Assembly (NCBI GenBank): GCA_024640445.1
Contig: JAHEEZ010000253.1
Coordinates: 1-5,058 of the forward strand
Direction: 5' to 3'
Source of the DNA: Acidobacteriota bacterium
GTDB taxonomy: Bacteria > Acidobacteriota > Blastocatellia > Pyrinomonadales > Pyrinomonadaceae
DNA: 5,058 nucleotides
Position 1 is the stretch's first letter. Each line of letters opens with the position of its first letter. Positions 1-5,058 of the stretch are shown piece after piece. The translations under genes and the position numbers were made by a program. Below the pieces are notes generated by a model, which was given only the letters and a program-made list of their open reading frames with translations, was not told the origin of the DNA and did not search any database.

Positions 1-1627
1 CGCCAGATCTGGCGTAAATCACCGCCATCTGGGTCTCGTAGACCGGATTGTAGCCTTCTTCATCAAACGAAAATGCCAGCTTCTCAAGTTTTATCGCCTC
101 GTCATATCTCCCAAGCCGGGTCAGAATTAGCGACTTTCCGTGAATCGTCGCGTGGTCTTTCGGATTCAGTTGCAGTGCATCGTCAGCTATCTTTAGGGCC
201 TCGTCGTAGCGACGGGCCACCAGCAACAGGTGGGCTCGTAAGCCCCCACCGATGTCAAGCGGTGCAAGTCTCTTAGCTTCCTCCAGCTGATCGGACGCCT
301 CCTCGAATCGTCTAAGAGAAGTAAGCAGCCTCGCGTAATAGTGCCGAGCGAATACGTAGTTAGGGTTGTTACTGATCGCCGCTTTCAGCTGCCTCTCAGC
401 ATCGACAAAATCAAGGTGGTAGAATCTGAGAACTGCGAGGGACGTTCGGATTTCGGCAAGATCGGGATCGATTTTGACAGCTCGTTCGATCGCATCCTTT
501 GCACGTGCCCTGAGTTCCAGATATCTCTGCCTGTCGCGCACGCCTTCCGGCGTCGGCGACTGCCAGAGGTAAAGGTCCGCTAGGCCGCTCCACGCCAACG
601 CGTAGTTCGGATCGATTCTCAGCGCTTCACGATAAAATTCCTCCGATCTCTTCAGGTCCGCAAAATTTCGTCGGTTGCCCAGCGCTCGGCCCATCAGGTA
701 CGCTCGGTTTGCCTCGGGACTCACCGTGAAGGATTTCACGATCCTTTTGACCTTTTCAGCGTCCGTGTCGGGCCTCAGAATGCTGAGAAGTTCTTTTGCC
801 ACGTCGCGATCGATCAGTGTGGCATCTTGAGGACTTCGACGAAACCGACGGCTCCAGATAATTGTTTCATTTCGAGCATCGACGAATTCGAACACCATCG
901 AGATGGCCTCCTTGTCGCGTACGATCCGTCCATAAAGGATCGATTCAACGCTGACCTCTGAAGCGATCTGCTTTGGTTGGATCTCCCTTCCCCTGTATCT
1001 GGAGACTACGCTGTCCGGCCTGACCAGCAGACCCGGAAACTGAGAAACTCGTGACTGAATGCTGTCGTGAAGTCCCCGCGCGATCATCTCGATCTCCGGG
1101 TCGCTGTCGGCAGTTGAGAACGGCACGACCGCTATTGACGAGATCAAGGTCGGATTGTAAGAAGTTGCGGGGCGATCGAAATACGAAAGCCCGAACGCAA
1201 AGAAAATTGACGCCACGATAATGGCGGTAAGGACGGTCGCACGAACCCACCAGTATCCGTTGTTCTTGGCAACGTCATTTGCGTCTGATACGGCTTGATC
1301 AACTAGTTCGACAGGTACTATTAGGCGATATCCCCGCTTGGGGATGGTTTCGATCGCGTCTTTCAAACCGCCTTCATTCCCAAGTATTTTGCGCAGAAGG
1401 GAGATGTTCTTCGTCAGGTTGGTCTCCTCAACGAAAGAGCCTTGCCAAACTTCTTCAAAGAAAACTTCCTTTTCGACAACATGTCCGGCGTGCTCAACAA
1501 GGATTCGCAGGGTGTCGAAGACCTTTGGCGTAATAGGGACAATTCCTTCCGAGGACACGAGTATATGTTCTGTCGGATCAAGCAGAAAAGGACCGAACGA
1601 GAACCTTAAATTTCGCACCCTGGCCAA
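1..1627 (-). CDS. CadC-like winged-helix transcriptional regulator with TM segment and TPR domain (partial, C-terminus off window)
   Basis: This is an open frame of 542 codons with no stop, running off the left edge. Residues about 7-105 form an OmpR/CadC-type winged helix: the family pattern F-GPF-LDP, then TPKVFDTL, the recognition-helix region FVEETNLTKNISLLRK, and the terminal wing motif IETIPKRGYR. A hydrophobic segment at about 128-148, preceded by YWWVR, should anchor the protein in the inner membrane with the DNA-binding domain in the cytoplasm. Residues about 163-285 (IAVVPF, later ILYGRIV and IIWSRRF) resemble the TolB/FlgO-like domain common in these regulators. From about 305 onward there are TPR units with repeated A-L-x-I/L-D/N-P signatures. 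The TTG start at 1627 is preferred because GGAGGT lies 8 nt upstream; the in-frame GTG at 1618 is too far from it (17 nt). The family typically senses a signal outside the membrane or through its TPRs; the ligand here is unknown. It is divergent from the secreted-protein gene at 1848. Confidence 0.9.
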   Translation of the reverse strand, partial: MARVRNLRFSFGPFLLDPTEHILVSSEGIVPITPKVFDTLRILVEHAGHVVEKEVFFEEVWQGSFVEETNLTKNISLLRKILGNEGGLKDAIETIPKRGYRLIVPVELVDQAVSDANDVAKNNGYWWVRATVLTAIIVASIFFAFGLSYFDRPATSYNPTLISSIAVVPFSTADSDPEIEMIARGLHDSIQSRVSQFPGLLVRPDSVVSRYRGREIQPKQIASEVSVESILYGRIVRDKEAISMVFEFVDARNETIIWSRRFRRSPQDATLIDRDVAKELLSILRPDTDAEKVKRIVKSFTVSPEANRAYLMGRALGNRRNFADLKRSEEFYREALRIDPNYALAWSGLADLYLWQSPTPEGVRDRQRYLELRARAKDAIERAVKIDPDLAEIRTSLAVLRFYHLDFVDAERQLKAAISNNPNYVFARHYYARLLTSLRRFEEASDQLEEAKRLAPLDIGGGLRAHLLLVARRYDEALKIADDALQLNPKDHATIHGKSLILTRLGRYDEAIKLEKLAFSFDEEGYNPVYETQMAVIYARSG

Positions 1628-1635
1628 GGTACTGT

Positions 1636-1641
1636 ACCTCC
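1636..1641 (-). promoter_or_regulatory. Shine-Dalgarno site for the regulator, selecting a TTG start
   Basis: On the minus strand GGAGGT is followed by 8 nt and then TTG (1627-1625) in frame with the regulator. No in-frame ATG lies between here and 1680. The near-perfect anti-SD match and spacing decide in favour of TTG over the GTG nine bases further in. Confidence 0.7.
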
Positions 1642-1701
1642 CGAAAAAGCAAAATTCACAAAAATTCCATGTTTCTGAAAGGACTTCCCATAGATCGTTA
1701 G

Positions 1702-1757
1702 GTTAGTTTCGACGGCAAAGATGACCCAATAAGCTTCTGCGGCAGCTTCAAACTAAC
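1702..1757. promoter_or_regulatory. Candidate operator: 8-bp inverted repeat GTTAGTTT / AAACTAAC
   Basis: GTTAGTTT at 1702-1709 is exactly complementary to AAACTAAC at 1750-1757, with 40 nt between the arms. Inside it a smaller inverted pair, AAGCT at 1731-1735 and AGCTT at 1745-1749, abuts the right arm. If TATATT at 1780-1785 is the -10 of the secreted-protein gene, the right arm sits at about -42 to -35, where an OmpR-class activator would contact polymerase. A binding role is inference; one such repeat could occur by chance. Confidence 0.3.
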
Positions 1758-1779
1758 GTCATGCGTTGCGCCGGCACAG

Positions 1780-1785
1780 TATATT
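1780..1785 (+). promoter_or_regulatory. Possible -10 hexamer TATATT for the secreted-protein gene
   Basis: TATATT matches five of six bases of the sigma-70 -10 consensus and lies 62 nt upstream of the ATG at 1848. No good -35 is present at normal spacing and no TGn extension precedes it. This is a weak call alone, more interesting because of the inverted repeat just upstream. Confidence 0.3.
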
Positions 1786-1835
1786 CGCGGAGTTCGTGCC
1801 TGGGCAAGAAAAATCGAAATGCCGCCAATCGAGAT

Positions 1836-1840
1836 AGGAG
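1836..1840 (+). promoter_or_regulatory. Shine-Dalgarno site of the secreted-protein gene
   Basis: AGGAG lies 7 nt before the ATG at 1848-1850. It fixes this start over the in-frame ATG at 1761, which would add 29 basic, non-signal-like residues in front of an obvious signal peptide. Confidence 0.75.
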
Positions 1841-1847
1841 AAACAAA

Positions 1848-2600
1848 ATGAATAGATTCCTGTTGGTCCTGGGAGTTCTTACACTACTTCTTACTTCTGC
1901 ATATGGGCAAAAACTGTCGCCTCGAGAGAGTCTGGCGGGAGGTTCGCCGGTGTATTCACCAAAAGCCAGACCTTACGGTCAGAGCCAGGCGCAATGGCTT
2001 GAAGGAATTTGGCGGTGGACGACTGCCGTGACCGCTGACCGAAGTCCGCACCTGGACCCAGACGGAAGATTTTGCCACGAGGGTCAGTCTGGTCCTGTGT
2101 TCTACCTAAGTTCCGTGTTTATACCGCCCGGAGGGGACTACATTAGGTCCTGCACGATACCTTCAAATGTTGCGATCTTTTTGCCAGTTACAGCAACTTT
2201 CTGTTCTCCCTTCACAGACGGTACGGCGAATCCGGAGGAATCAGAGCAGTGTGCGCGAGCATTCACAGATGCCGCGATCGACATAGCGGTCGATATTGAC
2301 GGCGTGCCGATCGATTGGCAAGCGTTCAGGGCAACCACGGGCCCTTTCGACATTGAAGTCACAGCGAACAGCGTTTTCGGAAATGCGGATCCCTTCATAA
2401 TTGAGGATGCGGTCGCTGACGGATACAGCATCATGTTGCCTCCTTTGTCTGTTGGAATGCATACGCTTCACGTTCACGGAAACAACAGTATCCCGGTCGT
2501 GAATTTCCCATGGGATGTGACTTTTCTTCTGACCGTGGAGCCCGCAAAAGGAGCGCCGGGAATGGAAATGCTCAGGCAAAAAATGAAGATCGCCTACTAG
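1848..2600 (+). CDS. Secreted protein of unknown function (250 aa, signal peptide, four cysteines)
   Basis: Residues 1-20 form a signal peptide: N-terminal Arg3, a hydrophobic core FLLVLGVLTLLL, and an A-Y-G cleavage site before Gln21, so the mature protein of about 230 residues is exported. The mature part opens with YGQSQAQWLEGIWRW (about 43-57), continues with an FCHEGQSGPVFYL block (about 75-87) and an RSCTIPSNVAIFLPV block (about 100-114). These recall an uncharacterised family I know only as hypothetical proteins, with a Trp-rich helix, a C-x-x-GQ-GPVW-L motif and a C-x-VP-GK-x-x-FP motif. Four cysteines (Cys76, Cys102, Cys119, Cys135) could form two disulfides. The C-terminal half is beta-rich, with VDIDGVPID and HTLHVHG near the end, suggesting a beta-sandwich. 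I see no catalytic motif and no lipobox. It is divergent from the membrane regulator, and the spaced inverted repeat between them suggests regulated expression. The function is not known. Confidence 0.85.
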   Translation: MNRFLLVLGVLTLLLTSAYGQKLSPRESLAGGSPVYSPKARPYGQSQAQWLEGIWRWTTAVTADRSPHLDPDGRFCHEGQSGPVFYLSSVFIPPGGDYIRSCTIPSNVAIFLPVTATFCSPFTDGTANPEESEQCARAFTDAAIDIAVDIDGVPIDWQAFRATTGPFDIEVTANSVFGNADPFIIEDAVADGYSIMLPPLSVGMHTLHVHGNNSIPVVNFPWDVTFLLTVEPAKGAPGMEMLRQKMKIAY

Positions 2601-2622
2601 GTGATTACATTGGCGACCGGCG

Positions 2623-2652
2623 GGCCTGATCTGGATTCGCTCGGATCGGGCC
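2623..2652 (+). terminator. Hairpin 1: possible weak terminator of the secreted-protein gene
   Basis: GGCCTGATC (2623-2631) pairs with GATCGGGCC (2644-2652) over nine positions including one G-T wobble, around a 12-nt loop. It begins 22 nt after the TAG stop at 2598-2600. Only two T residues follow, so termination efficiency by an intrinsic mechanism would be low. Confidence 0.35.
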
Positions 2653-2655
2653 TTC

Positions 2656-2680
2656 CGGAGCGATGCAAGGTGCCGCTCCG
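2656..2680. repeat. Hairpin 2: bulged palindrome CGGAGCG / CGCTCCG
   Basis: CGGAGCG (2656-2662) and CGCTCCG (2674-2680) pair perfectly over 7 bp. Inside, GCA (2665-2667) pairs with TGC (2671-2673) around an AGG loop, leaving an unpaired AT on one side. A GC-rich stem with an asymmetric bulge resembles the shape of REP elements, but copy number in the genome cannot be seen from one window. Confidence 0.4.
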
Positions 2681-2682
2681 AA

Positions 2683-2702
2683 CGGGCAGGCAAACCTGCC
2701 CG
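2683..2702. repeat. Hairpin 3: perfect 8-bp stem with CAAA loop
   Basis: CGGGCAGG (2683-2690) and CCTGCCCG (2695-2702) form a perfect 8-bp stem around the four-base loop CAAA. This is the tightest hairpin in the window. No T run follows on either strand. It is close to hairpin 2, with two bases between them. Confidence 0.55.
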
Positions 2703-2750
2703 CGGTCCAGTCGAATACACGACCTTTCTCACGCTTGGCGGCCCATTATC

Positions 2751-2771
2751 GGGCGAGGACGAGCCTCGCCC
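2751..2771 (-). terminator. Hairpin 4: stem abutting the stop codon of the TPR gene
   Basis: GGGCGAGG (2751-2758) and CCTCGCCC (2764-2771) form a perfect 8-bp stem with a 5-base loop. The first base of the stem in the minus-strand transcript directly follows the TAG stop (2774-2772). It may help end transcription or protect the 3' end, although the following bases (GATAATGGG) are not a T tract. A competing GCCC/GGGC pairing around GATAAT overlaps its distal arm. Confidence 0.4.
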
Positions 2772-3680
2772 CTACTTGCGACCCAGCTCCGCCTCCGCGG
2801 CGATATACCCGAAGCTCGACCACTCGTTCGTTTCGAGGATCTTGCGGTAGATCGTTTCCGCTTTATCCTTGTCGCCGTACATGAGGAAGTAGGTCCCTAT
2901 TCCGTAGCCCATCGTCGCGTTCTGCAGTTTGTCTGAGCTGTCCCGGATCTCAGTCAGAAGCGTCTCCGGTCTTGTCTTATCCGCGTAGAGATTCAGGAGC
3001 TTGTAGTAAGTGTCGTTCTCGATGATCTCAAGACCGTCTTTGACCGAAGCCAACACCTCTTTCGCCTTCGCCTTTTTCCCCAGCCTCATCAGCGTAAGGT
3101 AGCGCCAGTTCTCGGTCGCAACGAACATATCCGGGTTCTTCGAGACCTTCAGACATTCTTCGTACGCAGTTAATGCATTCTTAAAATTGCCCTTAAGATA
3201 ATAGGCAAGGCCAAGGTGGTAAAAGATGTTCGACTGCAGGGTTGAGGTGGGGATGTTCTTCGCGTTCGGCAATCCGTCCGGCTCGACCTGATCCGGTTTG
3301 CCATCGACCAACGCCGCCGCCTTCTCAAGATCGGCGATCGCATCGTCGAAACAGCGGAGCGTTAAATATCGGTGGCCCCTGTGGCGAAGGAACCGCGCGT
3401 CGTTTGGAAACTTGTCCGCGCCGGCGGTGAAGATCCGGATCGCCTCTTTGTACTGTCCCAGATACGCGGTGCGGCGGCCGACCCAGATAATGTTTTCGGC
3501 GTTTGTTGGATCCTTCATCAGATCCATCTCGGCGCCGCGCAGCTTTTCCTGATAGTTCTTCTCGGTGTCCTTCGTCATTTCGGTACTGACGACATTCGCA
3601 CTTTCGGAACAGGCTGAATAGGGATAGGCAGAAGGAACAAAAACGAAGACGGCCGCGAGGGCAAACAGGAAGTATTTCAT
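2772..3680 (-). CDS. Exported or lipid-anchored TPR protein of unknown function (302 aa)
   Basis: The ATG at 3680 begins a clear export signal: MKYFLFALAAVFVFVPSA, then YPYSAC with Cys24. The Tyr at -3 makes Cys24 a poor lipobox, so the protein is either a lipoprotein or a soluble periplasmic protein. The mature chain is helical with TPR-like units: one at about 62-94 (WVGRRTAYLGQYKEAIRIF and a FPND turn), one at about 95-125 (RHRGHRYLTLRCFDDAIADLEKA), one around 150-180 (YHLGLAYYLKGNFKNAL), and a degenerate one near the C-terminus (YLMYGDKDKAETIYRKIL). The stretch EPDGLPNAKNIPTSTL between the second and third units is a hallmark of an uncharacterised TPR family that I recall from Acidobacteriota and Bacteroidota. 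TPRs normally bind protein partners; the partner here is unknown. An upstream in-frame extension to 3758 would overlap ada and lacks signal-peptide logic. No Shine-Dalgarno site is seen. It lies 52 bp after ada on the same strand. Confidence 0.9.
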   Translation of the reverse strand: MKYFLFALAAVFVFVPSAYPYSACSESANVVSTEMTKDTEKNYQEKLRGAEMDLMKDPTNAENIIWVGRRTAYLGQYKEAIRIFTAGADKFPNDARFLRHRGHRYLTLRCFDDAIADLEKAAALVDGKPDQVEPDGLPNAKNIPTSTLQSNIFYHLGLAYYLKGNFKNALTAYEECLKVSKNPDMFVATENWRYLTLMRLGKKAKAKEVLASVKDGLEIIENDTYYKLLNLYADKTRPETLLTEIRDSSDKLQNATMGYGIGTYFLMYGDKDKAETIYRKILETNEWSSFGYIAAEAELGRK

Positions 3681-3688
3681 AATTGCAG

Positions 3689-3716
3689 ATAATAACCCCG
3701 CGGGACCATAGGGCAA
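3689..3716 (-). promoter_or_regulatory. Candidate sigma-70 promoter of the TPR gene
   Basis: On the minus strand TTGCCC (3716-3711), a 16-nt spacer and TATTAT (3694-3689) resemble a sigma-70 promoter, with 4/6 and 5/6 consensus matches. The -10 ends 8 nt before the ATG at 3680, so transcription would begin at or within a couple of bases of the start codon. This fits the lack of a Shine-Dalgarno site and implies a leaderless or nearly leaderless mRNA. It sits between ada and the TPR gene. Confidence 0.45.
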
Positions 3717-3732
3717 ACCGGCAGCCAAGTTT

Positions 3733-4770
3733 TCAGCCCTTCGCCCTTTCCTTGGCAAGAAGACGTTCCTTGCGCTCTCTCCCCCACCGGTATCCGCTCG
3801 TTTCGCCGTTGCTCTTCACGACTCGATGGCAGGGGATTACCAATGCCACCCTGTTTGCCGCGCAAGCTCCGGCGACCGCGCGAACCGATTTTTCGTTGCC
3901 AAGCCTCTTCGCGATCTCAGCATACGAGACCGTTTCACCGTATGGGATCTCGCGAAGCGCTTCCCAAACCTTCAGCTGGAAAGCCGTCGCCTGAAGGTCC
4001 AAAGGAAGTACGAGTGTCTTCCGGCTACCGCGTATGTTGTCCAGGATCGCTTTCAGGAATTGTTTCAGTCCGACTTCGTTCCTCTTGATCTCTGCCAAAG
4101 GAAACTCTTCCTTCAACCCCTTTTCGAGGTCCTTGACCCGGTCCCCGAAGTTCACCGCGCAAATGCCTTTGCTCGTTCGCGCCACGAGCAGTTTGCCAAG
4201 TTCACAATCGGCTATCGTGTATTCGATCTTCATCCCTTTTCCTCCTTTCTTGTAGATAGCGGGCGTCATTCCCATCTTCTTCGAGACGTTCTCATAAAGT
4301 CTGCTGCTGGAGCCGAAACCGGCTTCGTACATGGCGTCCACAACGTCGCTCCCTTTCCTAACTCCTTCCTTGAATTTCTCAAGGCGGACCGCCTCTGCGA
4401 ATTTACTCGGCGACACGCCGATGATCTCCTTGAAGACTTTCTGCAGGTGCGTCCGGCTGACGCCGACCTCTTCGGCAAGATCGGCAAGCGTCATCTCGAC
4501 CGCTTCCTCGATCAGATCGCAGGCGCGGATGACGGCCTCCGTGATCTCGTCGGGCCTTTCGGACCTGGGCTTGCATCGCTTGCAGGCGCGGAATCCCTCG
4601 CTTTCTGCTCGTTCAAAGGAATGAAAGAATCTTACGTTCTCACGCTTCGGCTCCCTCGCAGCGCACGAGGGCTTGCAATAGATCTTCGTAGAATCGACGG
4701 CGTAAAAGAACGAACCGTTGAATCTCTCGTCCCTTTGCCTGACAGCGTTCCAGTAGATCTCGGCTTTCAT
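3733..4770 (-). CDS. ada: Ada: bifunctional DNA-binding regulator / O6-methylguanine-DNA methyltransferase
   Basis: Full-length Ada (345 aa; E. coli Ada is 354). Residues about 7-70 are the N-terminal methylphosphotriester domain with all four zinc-binding cysteines: Cys32 and Cys36 in CKPSC, Cys63 and Cys66 in CKRC. Cys32 corresponds to the methyl-accepting Cys38 of E. coli. Residues about 75-175 are an AraC-type double helix-turn-helix (TLADLAEEVGVSRTHLQKVF, then AGFGSSSRLYENVSKKMGMTP). Residues about 181-343 are the alkylguanine transferase: ADCELGKLLVA, FQLKVWEALREIPYGETVSY, and the active site PCHRV with Cys314 preceded by Asn306 in ACAANRVALVI. In this family, suicidal methyl transfer to the N-terminal cysteine turns the protein into an activator of the alkylation response. 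The ATG at 4770 (MKAEIYW) is chosen from family length; a TTG at 4800 is possible, and neither has a strong Shine-Dalgarno site. It is divergent from the probable pgi. Confidence 0.97.
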   Translation of the reverse strand: MKAEIYWNAVRQRDERFNGSFFYAVDSTKIYCKPSCAAREPKRENVRFFHSFERAESEGFRACKRCKPRSERPDEITEAVIRACDLIEEAVEMTLADLAEEVGVSRTHLQKVFKEIIGVSPSKFAEAVRLEKFKEGVRKGSDVVDAMYEAGFGSSSRLYENVSKKMGMTPAIYKKGGKGMKIEYTIADCELGKLLVARTSKGICAVNFGDRVKDLEKGLKEEFPLAEIKRNEVGLKQFLKAILDNIRGSRKTLVLPLDLQATAFQLKVWEALREIPYGETVSYAEIAKRLGNEKSVRAVAGACAANRVALVIPCHRVVKSNGETSGYRWGRERKERLLAKERAKG

Positions 4771-4861
4771 ATTCGCAAGTCTATTCAACTGACCTGGCAA
4801 AATCTATCCGATTGTTGCGACTGAATTCTGAAATTGGATATTTGTTTGATAGATTGTTCCT
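4771..4861. promoter_or_regulatory. Divergent promoter region between ada and the probable pgi
   Basis: This 91-bp gap must drive both genes. For the plus-strand gene, TTGCGA (4815-4820), a 16-nt spacer and GATATT (4837-4842) give 4/6 matches to each sigma-70 hexamer. I could not assign a strong promoter for ada. No clear match to the E. coli Ada box (AAAGCGCA type) is visible. Confidence 0.4.
4801..4855. promoter_or_regulatory. Candidate operator: inverted repeat AATCTATC / GATAGATT with direct repeat GATTGTT
   Basis: AATCTATC at 4801-4808 is exactly complementary to GATAGATT at 4848-4855, bracketing the candidate pgi promoter. In addition GATTGTT occurs at 4810-4816 and again at 4852-4858, 42 bp apart, close to four helical turns. 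Binding by Ada or another regulator is inference. Confidence 0.3.
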
Positions 4862-5058
4862 ATGCTGAACCGTATGGAACCCGTACTGCCTACCGACCTG
4901 CAGTATTCGCTGGAACAGGAGATCGAACTGCTTGCCTCGAACCGGACCATCGAGAGGATCTGGAAGCGTGACCATTCCGTGTGGACCGGGGCAGGCGAAG
5001 AGAAGTGGCTTGGCTGGCTAAACATAGCCGAGCGCGAACTGGCGTCGCCCGAGAAGTA
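4862..5058 (+). CDS. pgi: Probable glucose-6-phosphate isomerase, N-terminal 65 residues (partial)
   Basis: The frame opens at ATG 4862 after an in-frame TAG at 4850-4852 and runs off the right edge. The motif RTIERIWKRDHSVWTG followed by KWLGWLNI (about residues 28-53) matches the N-terminal pattern R-I-W-x-R-D-x-x-V-W ... R/K-x-LGWL that I associate with phosphoglucose isomerases, including those fused to transaldolase. The family interconverts glucose 6-phosphate and fructose 6-phosphate in the cytoplasm. The catalytic part lies outside the window, so the assignment rests on this N-terminal motif only. A second in-frame ATG at 4874 is an alternative start; no Shine-Dalgarno site precedes either. 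It is divergent from ada with no obvious functional tie. Confidence 0.6.
   Translation, partial: MLNRMEPVLPTDLQYSLEQEIELLASNRTIERIWKRDHSVWTGAGEEKWLGWLNIAERELASPEK

Larger units (their letters stand above)
1628..1847. promoter_or_regulatory. Divergent intergenic region between the regulator and the secreted-protein gene
   Basis: This 220-bp segment must hold both promoters. For the plus-strand gene the best -10-like hexamer is TATATT at 1780-1785, about 62 nt before the ATG, but nothing resembling TTGACA sits 16-18 nt upstream (CGTCAT or similar), as would be expected of an activator-dependent promoter. I could not assign a convincing promoter for the minus-strand regulator. The segment 1641-1680 is rich in A/T runs. 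I see no small gene or structured RNA here. Confidence 0.45.
2601..2771. other. Convergent intergenic region with four successive hairpins
   Basis: This 171-bp gap between two converging genes contains four inverted repeats, listed separately, at 2623-2652, 2656-2680, 2683-2702 and 2751-2771. None is followed by a proper T tract on either strand, so they do not look like classical intrinsic terminators. The arrangement fits a small cluster of palindromic intergenic elements or a structure-based bidirectional transcription end. I see no convincing gene here. Confidence 0.6.

Noticed and set aside
945..1250. Short minus-strand frame within the regulator, out of frame with it
   Set aside because: The regulator frame is continuous through this region with its TM segment and sensor-like domain, so no frameshift or extra gene is needed.
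1761..1847. N-terminal extension of the secreted protein from ATG 1761
   Set aside because: It would put 29 basic residues before the signal peptide, and the ATG at 1848 has AGGAG at 7-nt spacing.
2241..2732. A 163-codon minus-strand frame antisense to the secreted-protein gene
   Set aside because: It crosses the secreted gene's stop and the hairpin cluster, has no signal, domain or ribosome-binding site, and reads as a shadow frame.
2601..2771. Classical Rho-independent terminators
   Set aside because: The hairpins lack T tracts on both strands, so only weak terminator calls were made for the two nearest the stop codons.
3681..3758. N-terminal extension of the TPR protein to 3758
   Set aside because: It would overlap the end of ada and bury the signal peptide; a promoter-like sequence occupies the same stretch.
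3826..4824. A 332-codon open frame on the plus strand antisense to ada
   Set aside because: It lies opposite a gene with every Ada motif and catalytic cysteine intact, its product shows no recognisable domain, and long antisense frames are common opposite coding sequence of this composition.
4771..4861. An E. coli-type Ada box
   Set aside because: No good AAAGCGCA match is present on either strand; TTGCGAAT near the ada start is too weak to call.
1..5058. CRISPR array, insertion sequence, tRNA or rRNA
   Set aside because: No regular direct repeats with spacers, transposase motifs, terminal inverted repeats, cloverleaf or rRNA-like sequence were seen.

Overview
The window looks like bacterial chromosome of roughly 52-55% G+C. 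A winged-helix/transmembrane/TPR regulator of the CadC-like type, an uncharacterised exported TPR protein of a type I associate with Acidobacteriota and Bacteroidota, a full-length Ada protein, and the use of a TTG start together suggest an acidobacterium, perhaps class Blastocatellia. That assignment is inference; no rRNA or marker gene is present.

Layout: (1) 1-1627, minus strand: N-terminal 542 residues of a membrane-anchored transcriptional regulator, with its C-terminus beyond the left edge. It has no stop codon inside the window. (2) 1628-1847: divergent intergenic region with an 8-bp inverted repeat and a -10-like hexamer. (3) 1848-2600, plus strand: secreted 250-residue protein of unknown function with four cysteines. 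(4) 2601-2771: convergent intergenic region carrying four hairpins in 170 bp. (5) 2772-3680, minus strand: exported or lipid-anchored TPR protein, probably with its own promoter and a near-leaderless transcript. (6) 3733-4770, minus strand: ada, the bifunctional methyl-DNA repair protein and regulator. (7) 4771-4861: divergent intergenic region with an inverted and a direct repeat. (8) 4862 to the right edge, plus strand: 5' end of a probable phosphoglucose isomerase gene.

Functional links are limited. The regulator and the secreted protein are divergent and share a promoter region, so control of the secreted protein by the regulator is a reasonable guess. ada and the downstream TPR gene are co-oriented with a 52-bp gap, but a promoter-like sequence in that gap argues against strict operon dependence. 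ada and the probable pgi are divergent with no evident metabolic link. I see no mobile element, CRISPR array, RNA gene or defence system. The points most worth a second look are the hairpin cluster, the two repeat-bracketed divergent promoter regions, and the two uncharacterised exported proteins.
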